Source: a virus
Direction: 5' to 3' (one strand)
IMG/VR virus record: IMGVR_UViG_3300005532_000006
Span: 1 to 64,000 of that record
DNA: 64,000 bases
A model generated the notes under the pieces. That model was not told where the DNA came from. It did not search any database and worked only from the letters and a program-made list of their open reading frames with translations. Below, in pieces: positions 7,191 through 12,399 of this stretch. The position numbers and the translations under genes are program-made. The stretch's first letter is position 1; each line of letters begins with the position of its first letter.

Positions 7191-7265
7191 TGGTGCTGAC
7201 GAGTGGACTTGAACCACTGACCTTCCCCTTACCAAGGGGATGCACCGCCGCTGTGCTACGTCAGC
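7191..7265 (-). tRNA. tRNA-Thr(GGU)
   Basis: Acceptor GCTGACG/CGTCAGC, D-arm GCAC...GTGC, anticodon loop TTGGTAA on TCCCC/GGGGA, T-loop TTCAAGT, CCA encoded. Acceptor nearly identical to Thr(CGU). Confidence 0.93.
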
Positions 7266-7268
7266 AGA

Positions 7269-7356
7269 TGGAGGAAGGTGGAGGCATCGAACCTCTGTCG
7301 CAGAGCGACACTATGGTTTAGCAAACCATTCGGGGGAGCCTACCCCAGCACCTTCC
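7269..7356 (-). tRNA. tRNA-Ser(GCU)
   Basis: 88-base class II tRNA. Acceptor GGAAGGT/ACCTTCC, anticodon loop TTGCTAA on ATGGT/ACCAT, long variable arm, T-loop TTCGATG, CCA encoded. Confidence 0.93.
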
Positions 7357-7426
7357 GTCGTCCCTTCCTGGTGTATCGCTTGCCGCACGACACGACCTTG
7401 TGGCCGAGCCGGCGCAACGCACGAGC

Positions 7427-7514
7427 TGGCGGAGAGCGAGGTACTCGAAACCCAGTCCGTGAGGACCCATCCCGCTTCGAACGGGCGGTGGTGCGCCTGC
7501 CCACTTCACTCTCC
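7427..7514 (-). tRNA. tRNA-Ser(CGA)
   Basis: 88-base class II tRNA. Acceptor GGAGAGT/GCTCTCC, anticodon loop TTCGAAG on CCCG/CGGG with a G-A outer mismatch, long variable arm, T-loop TTCGAGT, CCA encoded. Confidence 0.87.
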
Positions 7515-7519
7515 AAGAT

Positions 7520-7607
7520 TGGCGGAGCGTGATCGCATCGAACGATCGCCGCAGTTGCGGCGCTGCCGTTTTCAAAACGGTGCGGGGAGCCAACCCCAGC
7601 ACGCTCC
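7520..7607 (-). tRNA. tRNA-Ser(UGA)
   Basis: 88-base class II tRNA. Acceptor GGAGCGT/ACGCTCC, anticodon loop TTTGAAA closed by CCGT/ACGG, long variable arm (GCGCCGCAA...), T-loop TTCGATG, CCA encoded. Confidence 0.92.
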
Positions 7608-7609
7608 AG

Positions 7610-7696
7610 TGGAGGATGGCGTCGCTGCCGACGCGAACACCTTGCGGTGCCAACCGCTTTCCAAGCGGCGCCGGAGGCCGCTCCGGTTCACCATCC
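7610..7696 (-). tRNA. tRNA-Ser(GGA), atypical T-loop
   Basis: 87-base class II tRNA. Acceptor GGATGGT/GCCATCC, anticodon loop TTGGAAA on CCGC/GCGG, long variable arm, CCA encoded. The T-arm reads GCGTC-GGCAGC-GACGC, so the usual TTCRA loop is replaced by a GGCAGC core of the Ile(GAU)/Tyr kind. Confidence 0.84.
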
Positions 7697-7702
7697 CAAA
7701 AC

Positions 7703-7781
7703 TGGTACCCCACCGCGGATTCGAACCGCGAACCTCCGCCTTCTGAGGGCGGCGCCTCTGCCGGAGTTGGGCTAGTGGGGC
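7703..7781 (-). tRNA. tRNA with Leu anticodon CAG on a class I body
   Basis: 79 bases. Acceptor GCCCCAC/GTGGGGT, discriminator A, anticodon loop CTCAGAA on CCGCC/GGCGG, variable loop AGGTT (5 bases), T-loop TTCGAAT, CCA encoded. The anticodon is leucine but the long variable arm expected of bacterial tRNA-Leu is absent. Confidence 0.82.
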
Positions 7782-7783
7782 GC

Positions 7784-7861
7784 TGGTACGCGCGGCCGGA
7801 TTCGAACCGGCACTGCCGAGCGCCTCGGGCTCGTGCCTCCTACCGATTGGGCTACGCGCGC
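7784..7861 (-). tRNA. tRNA with Leu anticodon GAG on a class I body, C33
   Basis: 78 bases. Acceptor GCGCGCG/CGCGCGT, discriminator A, anticodon loop CCGAGGC on CGAGC/GCTCG, variable loop GCAGT, T-loop TTCGAAT, CCA encoded. It combines two anomalies: a short variable arm and C at position 33. Confidence 0.78.
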
Positions 7862-7868
7862 TTGATCT

Positions 7869-7951
7869 TGGTGCGGGCGACAGGAGTTGCACCTGCACGC
7901 TTGCGGCGGCGGGGTTTAAGCCCGCTGTGTCTGCTGTTCCACCACGCCCGC
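7869..7951 (-). tRNA. tRNA-Leu(UAA), class II, G55
   Basis: 83 bases. Acceptor GCGGGCG/CGCCCGC, D-arm GTGGAACAGCAGACAC as in bacterial leucine tRNAs, anticodon loop CTTAAAC on GCGGG/CCCGC, long variable arm, T-loop TGCAACT (G at 55), CCA encoded. Its normal architecture contrasts with the other three leucine-anticodon tRNAs. Confidence 0.9.
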
Positions 7952-7958
7952 GAGAAAG

Positions 7959-8033
7959 TGGTCGCCCCGAGGGGTGTTGATCCCCTACCTCCCGGATGAG
8001 GGCCGGGTATCCAGACCGCTAGACGACGGGGCG
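7959..8033 (-). tRNA. tRNA-Glu(CUC) with C33
   Basis: Acceptor CGCCCCG/CGGGGCG, anticodon loop CCCTCAT on CCCGG/CCGGG, T-loop ATCAACA on AGGGG/CCCCT, CCA encoded. Position 33 is C and position 54 is A. Confidence 0.82.
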
Positions 8034-8040
8034 CTGGATT

Positions 8041-8112
8041 TGGAAGCCCGCCTCGGGGTCGAACCGAGCCGCACGGCTTCAAAGGCCGCGATACCCTCCT
8101 GGGCCACGGGCC
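8041..8112 (-). tRNA. tRNA-Gln(UUG), shortened D-arm
   Basis: 72 bases. Acceptor GGCCCGT/GCGGGCT, anticodon loop CTTTGAA on GCGGC/GCCGT, T-loop TTCGACC, CCA encoded. The D-arm is reduced to about CCC-AGGA-GGG. Confidence 0.84.
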
Positions 8113-8121
8113 ATGAGTGAA

Positions 8122-8196
8122 TGGAAGCGAACCGGGGAGTCGAACCCACGATTTGCGCGTTCAGAGCGCGCCGTCCTGCCGTTGAACGAGTTCGCC
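8122..8196 (-). tRNA. tRNA-Gln(CUG)
   Basis: Acceptor GGCGAAC/GTTCGCT, anticodon loop CTCTGAA on GCGCG/CGCGC, T-loop TTCGACT with two weak T-stem pairs, CCA encoded. Confidence 0.88.
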
Positions 8197-8197
8197 G

Positions 8198-8273
8198 TGG
8201 TGCCGCGGCTCGGACTTGCACCGAGGGCCAATCGCTTACAAGGCGATTGCTCTGCTGCTGAGCTACGCGCGGC
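8198..8273 (-). tRNA. tRNA-Thr(UGU), G55
   Basis: Acceptor GCCGCGC/CCGCGGC with a C-C mismatch at pair 7-66, D-arm GCTC...GAGC, anticodon loop CTTGTAA on ATCGC/GCGAT, T-loop TGCAAGT on CTCGG/CCGAG (G at 55), CCA encoded. Confidence 0.88.
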
Positions 8274-8274
8274 T

Positions 8275-8350
8275 TGGGGCGGCGCGCGGGTGCTGGCCCC
8301 GCTTCTTCCCCTCCACAGGGGGACGTGTCCGCTGGTCCACCAGCGCCGCC
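8275..8350 (-). tRNA. tRNA-His(GUG), atypical T-loop
   Basis: Acceptor GCGGCGC/GCGCCGC with the extra G at -1 opposite C73 that HisRS requires, anticodon loop CTGTGGA on TCCCC/GGGGA, CCA encoded. The T-loop is GCCAGCA on GCGGG/CCCGC. Confidence 0.88.
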
Positions 8351-8360
8351 ACGATGCGAA

Positions 8361-8436
8361 TGGAGTTGCCGGTCGGAGTTGCACCGACATAAGACCCGCT
8401 TTGCAGGCGAGCGCCTCGCTGTTCGGCCACGGCAAC
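8361..8436 (-). tRNA. tRNA-Cys(GCA), G55
   Basis: Acceptor GTTGCCG/CGGCAAC, discriminator U as in bacterial tRNA-Cys, anticodon loop CTGCAAA on CTCGC/GCGGG, T-loop TGCAACT on GTCGG/CCGAC, CCA encoded. Confidence 0.9.
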
Positions 8437-8440
8437 AAAT

Positions 8441-8513
8441 TGGCACCGGCGGAGCAGAATCGAACTCTCCTTCGCGGGTTTGGAGTCCGCGTTGTTCACC
8501 AGAACACGCCCGT
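8441..8513 (-). tRNA. tRNA-Trp(CCA), shortened D-arm
   Basis: 73 bases. Acceptor ACGGGCG/CGCCGGT with a G-G mismatch, discriminator G, D-arm reduced to TTC-TGGT-GAA, anticodon loop CTCCAAA on GCGG/CCGC, T-loop TTCGATT with a bulge in the T-stem, CCA encoded. Less well paired than its neighbours. Confidence 0.8.
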
Positions 8514-8519
8514 ATGAAA

Positions 8520-8595
8520 TGGCTCCCATCCCAGGTACCGCCCCTGGCTGCATCCGCTTAACAGGCGGCGCCGTTCGCTTGCTCGGTCGATGGGA
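8520..8595 (-). tRNA. tRNA-Asn(GUU), atypical T-loop
   Basis: Acceptor TCCCATC/GATGGGA, discriminator G as usual for tRNA-Asn, anticodon loop CTGTTAA on CCGC/GCGG, T-loop GGCGGTA on CCAGG/CCTGG, CCA encoded. Confidence 0.85.
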
Positions 8596-8601
8596 ATGAA
8601 C

Positions 8602-8677
8602 TGGAGCGGGTAGCCGGACTCGAACCGGTCATCATCACCTTGGAAGGGTGAGGCCCTAGCCTTTGGACGATACCCGC
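8602..8677 (-). tRNA. tRNA-Gly(UCC)
   Basis: Acceptor GCGGGTA/TACCCGC, discriminator U as in bacterial glycine tRNAs, anticodon loop CTTCCAA on TCACC/GGTGA, T-loop TTCGAGT, CCA encoded. Confidence 0.93.
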
Positions 8678-8686
8678 GTTGAATGA

Positions 8687-8762
8687 TGGTGCCGAGCCGA
8701 GGGATCGCACCTCGATATCCGGTTTTTCGGACCGGCGCATGCACTAGCACTGCCAGCTCGGC
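8687..8762 (-). tRNA. tRNA-Phe(GAA) with C33 and G55
   Basis: Acceptor GCCGAGC/GCTCGGC, anticodon loop CCGAAAA on CCGGT/ACCGG, T-loop TGCGATC on CGAGG/CCTCG, CCA encoded. Position 33 is C and position 55 is G. Confidence 0.84.
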
Positions 8763-8764
8763 GA

Positions 8765-8836
8765 TGGTTGCGGCGGCCGGAGTTGCACCGGCGCGACGCG
8801 GCTTATGAGACCGCGCGGGAACTGTTCCTCACCGCA
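8765..8836 (-). tRNA. tRNA-Met(CAU), shortened D-arm, G55
   Basis: 72 bases. Acceptor TGCGGTG/CGCCGCA, anticodon loop CTCATAA in a GCGG/CCGC stem, T-loop TGCAACT on GCCGG/CCGGC, CCA encoded. A paired U1-A72 and the lack of three G-C pairs above the loop argue against an initiator. A lysidine-modified Ile role cannot be excluded. The D-arm is very short. Confidence 0.8.
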
Positions 8837-8844
8837 TCAAGAAA

Positions 8845-8940
8845 TGGTAGGCGTCCTCGGTGCCGCCCCGAGCCGTCCCCGCTGATCTGGCAGGTCTCGG
8901 CCGTTTATAAAACGGCCCCGCGCTGCTGGCGCCGACGCCC
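8845..8940 (-). tRNA. Long tRNA with Ile anticodon UAU
   Basis: 96 bases. Acceptor GGGCGTC/GACGCCT, anticodon loop TTTATAA on GCCGT/ACGGC, T-loop GGCGGCA on CTCGG/CCGAG, CCA encoded. About 26 bases lie between the anticodon and T stems, a class II length normally seen only in Leu, Ser and Tyr tRNAs. UAU itself is rare in bacteria, which use lysidine-modified CAU to read AUA. Confidence 0.7.
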
Positions 8941-8947
8941 GATGAAT

Positions 8948-9023
8948 TGGAGCGGCCAGAGGTGGTCGAAACCTCATCTCGGCATTGGCAACGCCGCGCT
9001 CTCAGCCGTTGAGCTATGGCCGC
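8948..9023 (-). tRNA. tRNA-Gly(GCC)
   Basis: Acceptor GCGGCCA/TGGCCGC, discriminator U, D-arm GCTC...GAGC, anticodon loop TTGCCAA on CGGCG/TGCCG, T-loop TTCGACC, CCA encoded. Confidence 0.92.
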
Positions 9024-9030
9024 AAAAGGA

Positions 9031-9104
9031 TGGTGGAGATGGTCGGAATCGAACCGACATTTTCTGCTTGCAGGGCAGAAGTCCTCCCGTTGAACGACAT
9101 CCCC
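9031..9104 (-). tRNA. tRNA-Ala(UGC) with C33
   Basis: Acceptor GGGGATG/CATCTCC, anticodon loop CCTGCAA on TCTGC/GCAGA, T-loop TTCGATT, CCA encoded. Position 33 is C. The acceptor lacks the G3-U70 pair that identifies tRNA-Ala in most organisms; it has G3-T70 at the DNA level, which is read as G-U in RNA, so the identity element is in fact present. This is the first gene of the array. Confidence 0.87.
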
Positions 9105-9219
9105 GAAATTTCAAAACGAAGATCGCTGCGGCCGGCTTGACGGCTCTTTGCCCCGGAGCTTCCACCGCGACTGCTGTGTCGTGGCGCTGGCTTTTTGCCG
9201 CGCCGTACTGAATGCGGAA

Positions 9220-9253
9220 AATAAAAAACCTCTCGCGGAGTGATCCGGAGAGG
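9220..9253 (-). terminator. Rho-independent terminator of the sigma/ParB-like operon
   Basis: On the minus strand CCTCTCCGGA pairs with TCCG and GAGAGG (one bulged C) around a TCAC loop, followed directly by six Ts. It ends leftward transcription coming from 9537-10912 before the tRNA array. Confidence 0.85.
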
Positions 9254-9270
9254 CTCGATCGGTTCCGATC

Positions 9271-9465
9271 ATGTTGCGGGTATACTACCCGAGCGAGCCT
9301 CCTTCCGTACCGCGCCGATCGCACGAATTTTCGGGCATCAAGGACCCGAGCGCGATCCCGCTAAACGGCTTCCGCTGGCCTTGCGACAGCCGCGGCAAGC
9401 CGCTCCGCGTGGCGGCTGGTGCTTTCGCTATGGTCGATAACCACAACATGGGGCGCGGCTTGTGA
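9271..9465 (+). CDS. Possible small protein of unknown function
   Basis: 64 aa on the plus strand from ATG at 9271. Codon third positions are GC-rich as in real genes here, but no clear ribosome-binding site precedes the start and the opposite strand is also open. It contains HEFSGIKDPSAIPLNGFRWP and resembles no family I know. It may equally be chance. Confidence 0.25.
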   Translation: MLRVYYPSEPPSVPRRSHEFSGIKDPSAIPLNGFRWPCDSRGKPLRVAAGAFAMVDNHNMGRGL

Positions 9466-9536
9466 CAGAGCCTCGGGTTAATGTCAATATCGAAGATGAT
9501 ATGCGACGCAGACCCTCGCAATCCCCGCCCGGAAAA

Positions 9537-10388
9537 TCAGCGCGCCCGACGCAGCTCTGGCGACGCAATCTTCTTTGGCACGCGTCGGTACCAGACGAGC
9601 GCAAGCGCTGCGTAGAGCGGCCGTTCGTGCGTCAGCGCCATCGCCTCGGCCTCGCGCCGCTCATAGCCGGACGACGCCGCAACGATCGGGCCGACCGCGG
9701 CGGGATCCCAGTTGCCGCGGTAGTCGGGGTCGAACATCAGGAGTTCGAGCGCCCGCACTTCGATCATCTGGATCGGCCGCCGCGTCTTCAGCAGCGACAG
9801 CGCGGTGCGCAAGGCACCAGGGCCATGCGAGCGGTAGAAGTCGATGACGGTCCCGACCGCAACCGTGTCGCCCGGCTTGTAGAGGTCCTTGCGCGGCGGC
9901 GGCGAGCGCGGCACGCGGACACCCGTCTCGTCCATGACCTTCTGGATCGCGATGATTTCGGGGTCGCCGGCGACGAGGGCGGAATGGAACAGCTGCGGTT
10001 TCGTAACCGCGGTGCGGTCGGTGTTGATCGCGATGAACGACTCGGCCTGCCGCGCGACCGAACGCGGCCGGCTGACCAGCACCGGGATCAGCTCGACGGC
10101 GGGGTGCGTCGCGGCGATCGTCGCCGAGTGCTGGCCGTTGGTGATGACGAGGCCGTGCGGCGTCTCGATGACGTTCGGCGCCTGGAACTTCGACCAGTCG
10201 AACCGGCCGAGGATCCGCCGGATCAGGGCGGTGCCTTCCTTGCCGATCCGGCGCTGGTAGGTGTCGTCTACCCACAACGTCGCGGGATCGACCCAGCGCA
10301 GCTCCGGCGGATCGCCGACATCTTCGTTGAAGCGGACCCCATGCAGGGAGGCCGGCGCCAGCGATGCGATCGGGCGCAAGCCGCTCAC
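9537..10388 (-). CDS. ParB/DUF6551-like protein
   Basis: 283 aa with a GTG start at 10388 overlapping the sigma factor stop (GTGA), which argues for translational coupling. The N-terminal domain has the ParB/Srx layout: a conserved LWVDDTYQR near residue 35, then VIETPHGLVITNGQHSATI near residues 75-93 (equivalent to the ParB box for CTP or phosphate handling), then SFIAINTDRTAVTK. The C-terminal half is helical and lacks a HTH I can recognise. DUF6551-type proteins are frequent in phages but uncharacterised. A DNA-binding or CTP-dependent regulatory role is inference. The terminator at 9220-9253 follows. Confidence 0.8.
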   Translation of the reverse strand: MSGLRPIASLAPASLHGVRFNEDVGDPPELRWVDPATLWVDDTYQRRIGKEGTALIRRILGRFDWSKFQAPNVIETPHGLVITNGQHSATIAATHPAVELIPVLVSRPRSVARQAESFIAINTDRTAVTKPQLFHSALVAGDPEIIAIQKVMDETGVRVPRSPPPRKDLYKPGDTVAVGTVIDFYRSHGPGALRTALSLLKTRRPIQMIEVRALELLMFDPDYRGNWDPAAVGPIVAASSGYERREAEAMALTHERPLYAALALVWYRRVPKKIASPELRRAR

Positions 10389-10912
10389 AGGCCGAGATGC
10401 TCGCGCTCGTCGCGGCCGAGCTCGGCGCCGTGCACCAGCGCGCGCAACGCCTGGCGGGCGCGGGACAGCCGCGATCGCACGGTCCCGACCGGGATCGCCT
10501 CGTACGCCGCCATCTCCTCGTAGTTGTCGGCGCTGAGCGCGGCCTGCATGAGGAGCCGCCGCTGCCCCCGCGGCAACCGGCGCATCGCCGCCTCGACCTC
10601 GCTCAGCAGCCGCCGCGCTTCGGGGTCGACAACGGCGCGGACCTGCTCGACCTGCTCCGGTTCGAGTTCGATCGTGCTCTCGCGAACCGCTTTCCTCACC
10701 GAATTGATGCGCTGGTTGTGCGCGAGCGTCATGAGCCAACCCGTCAGGTTGGTGCCCGGCTCGAACAGATGCCGCTTCGTGAGGGCGCGCATGATCGTCT
10801 GCTGCACCAGATCCTCGGCGTCGGCCGGATTGCGGGTGAGGCTGTAGGCATAGCGCCGCAGCTTGGGAAGGCACGCCAGGAGGTCGGCGTCGGAGAAGGG
10901 TTGCGTCGTCAT
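10385..10912 (-). CDS. ECF sigma factor (EcfG-like)
   Basis: 175 aa from ATG at 10912. Region 2 includes YAYSLTRNPADAEDLVQQT and LFEPGTNLTGWLMTLAHN; region 4 has LPRGQRRLLMQAAL and an HTH ending GTVRSRLSRARQAL. The FxPGTNLxxWL phrase is characteristic of the alphaproteobacterial general-stress EcfG group. It directs RNA polymerase to particular promoters, and in a phage it may switch host polymerase to phage promoters. It overlaps the ParB-like gene by 4 bases. No anti-sigma factor is next to it. The target promoters cannot be named from this sequence. Confidence 0.93.
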   Translation of the reverse strand: MTTQPFSDADLLACLPKLRRYAYSLTRNPADAEDLVQQTIMRALTKRHLFEPGTNLTGWLMTLAHNQRINSVRKAVRESTIELEPEQVEQVRAVVDPEARRLLSEVEAAMRRLPRGQRRLLMQAALSADNYEEMAAYEAIPVGTVRSRLSRARQALRALVHGAELGRDEREHLGL

Positions 10913-10972
10913 AACCCCGCTCCCCTAGCACTGCGGTTGCTTAGGATCGGTCTACTTCGGCCCGGATGGCTT

Positions 10973-11590
10973 TTACCGCGCCGGACAATTCTCATCGCGA
11001 AAGACGGCGCAGTATCCGACGCGCCAGTCCGGTGCGAGGAACCATCCCTGCGCCGTCGCCAGCGGCACGCGGCCGTCGCACACCTCGCGCGCCGCGTAGG
11101 CTTCAAACCGATCTTTCGCCGGATAGCCCCATAGGCCGCCCCGGTATTGCGGCCATAGGTTGCGGAGATCGTCGGCGCCGCCCAACGCCAGAGGCACACG
11201 ATGGTCAATTTCCCACCGGCGCCGCTCGGGCCCAACCGGGACGGCCATGCCGTACTCGGCAAAGACCTGTGCCTTCATCTCCGGCGTGGTGAAGCGATGA
11301 GCACGCGAGTAGGACCCGCCGCCAGCGTGGCCGCAGATCGCATCGGCGTCTGTCGAGGCGACGACGCCGGGGGTCAGAACCGGATCGGGGGTCAGCATCG
11401 CTGTCGGCGGATCGGCGGTGGCATTTGCCGCAAGTGCGTATGCCGCAATCATTGCGGCAACGGGACGGCTTAGCACCAGTCTCGGCTGCCGTTCTTTGGT
11501 AAGGCAAGGTGGCGAAGATCTGCGCCTGTCGGGGCGGAGTGCGTTCATGAGCTGGTCGGGAGCCGGTTGCAGCAGTGTTGCGATCACCAT
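10973..11590 (-). CDS. Secreted HNH-family nuclease-like protein
   Basis: 205 aa from ATG at 11590 (an ATG at 11548 is also possible). A hydrophobic segment (LVLSRPVAAMIAAYALAANA) followed by ADPP looks like a late signal peptide, so the mature protein would be exported. The C-terminal domain has WEIDHRVPLALGGAD and NLWPQ, the His-containing HNH core with its trailing Asn, plus several Cys that could form disulphides. It may degrade nucleic acid outside the cytoplasm or act in the periplasm. The start is unresolved because neither ATG has a good ribosome-binding site. Confidence 0.78.
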   Translation of the reverse strand: MVIATLLQPAPDQLMNALRPDRRRSSPPCLTKERQPRLVLSRPVAAMIAAYALAANATADPPTAMLTPDPVLTPGVVASTDADAICGHAGGGSYSRAHRFTTPEMKAQVFAEYGMAVPVGPERRRWEIDHRVPLALGGADDLRNLWPQYRGGLWGYPAKDRFEAYAAREVCDGRVPLATAQGWFLAPDWRVGYCAVFRDENCPAR

Positions 11591-11677
11591 ATTCGTAAAG
11601 ACGGTGTATCAAAATATCGCAATTTGCGCTATTGCCGTCGCAGTGCACTGCCGCTGCACGTGAGGGAGAGGGAAATC

Positions 11678-12280
11678 ATGGACACTGCATCGACCATCGA
11701 CCGTGGCCTGCCGCAGCAGATCGCCGAACTCGGGCGCATGATCTACGCGTTGCCGACGCCCAATGCCGCCGCAGCCGAGGCGCGCGCCGGAATGCAGCAT
11801 GCGTTGACCGCGTACTCCGCTGCCGGTTGGGGCTATTCGCTCGGCACCCGGCAACAGCCCGCGGCGGCGACACCGCCGGCGGCGCGTACCGGCCGCGGGC
11901 GCCCGCGCAAGACCATCGCGACCGGGCGCAACCGGCGCACGAGCGCCGGCGCATCGTCGTCGTCGACCGCGCAGCAACCGCTGGGCAGCCGCATCCTCGC
12001 CGCGATCCCGTCCAACGGCATCACGCCGGCAACGCTGACGAGCCGCTTCACCGACCGGCCGAACCTGGTGGCGAGCGTCATCTCGCGCGCCGTCAAGAGC
12101 GGCAAGATCGTCGAGCGCGACGGCAAGTTGTTCGTGCCGGAGGCCAAGGTGGCGGACATCGACCGGGCGCAGCGCCGCCGGGGTCGGGCCGCGCAGACCG
12201 GCAGGCAGCGCGCCACCGGCACGGGCGGCAGCACCGGTGCCGTCACGGAGGCGCAGCCGCTCGCGGCGCAAGCCGGCTGA
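11678..12280 (+). CDS. Winged-helix-like DNA-binding protein
   Basis: 200 aa on the plus strand from ATG at 11678, preceded by a strong GAGGGAGAGGGA ribosome-binding site. The middle holds an AT-hook-like GRGRPRK. Residues near 110-160 (RILAAIPSNGITPATLTSRF, then ISRAVKSGKIVERDGKLFV) have the pattern of a winged helix with a wing at the end. The C-terminus is Gly/Arg-rich. It is transcribed away from the secreted HNH gene and is followed by a strong hairpin. It is a plausible phage regulator; target unknown. Confidence 0.75.
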   Translation: MDTASTIDRGLPQQIAELGRMIYALPTPNAAAAEARAGMQHALTAYSAAGWGYSLGTRQQPAAATPPAARTGRGRPRKTIATGRNRRTSAGASSSSTAQQPLGSRILAAIPSNGITPATLTSRFTDRPNLVASVISRAVKSGKIVERDGKLFVPEAKVADIDRAQRRRGRAAQTGRQRATGTGGSTGAVTEAQPLAAQAG

Positions 12281-12298
12281 AGACCTGGCCGGAAACGC

Positions 12299-12341
12299 AA
12301 AAAAGACCCGGCGGCGCCCACGAGGGGAGCCGCCGGGTCTT
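12299..12341 (-). terminator. Strong terminator, probably bidirectional
   Basis: An 11-bp perfect stem GACCCGGCGGC/GCCGCCGGGTC with a 13-base loop. On the minus strand it is followed by six Ts, ending the lysis-region operon from 12400 upward; on the plus strand it follows the winged-helix gene with a weaker T-tract. Confidence 0.9.
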
Positions 12342-12399
12342 CATAGTGTCGTACTCTGACGCGCGCAGGCGCGTCAGCTATGCGGCGCCGAACCCCCGC

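Larger units (their letters stand above)
9105..9536. other. Intergenic region upstream of the tRNA array
   Basis: 432 bases between the first tRNA and the ParB-like gene. It must hold the promoter for the leftward tRNA/rtcB transcript, because a strong leftward terminator at 9220-9253 cuts off readthrough from the sigma factor operon. I see no convincing sigma-70 promoter between 9105 and 9220. A possible 64-codon rightward frame (9271-9465) is listed separately. Confidence 0.6.

Noticed and set aside
7357-7426. A possible tRNA-His-like gene with a CACCA-type end
   Set aside because: The 5' and 3' segments do not pair as an acceptor stem, and a proper tRNA-His with G-1 lies at 8275-8350.
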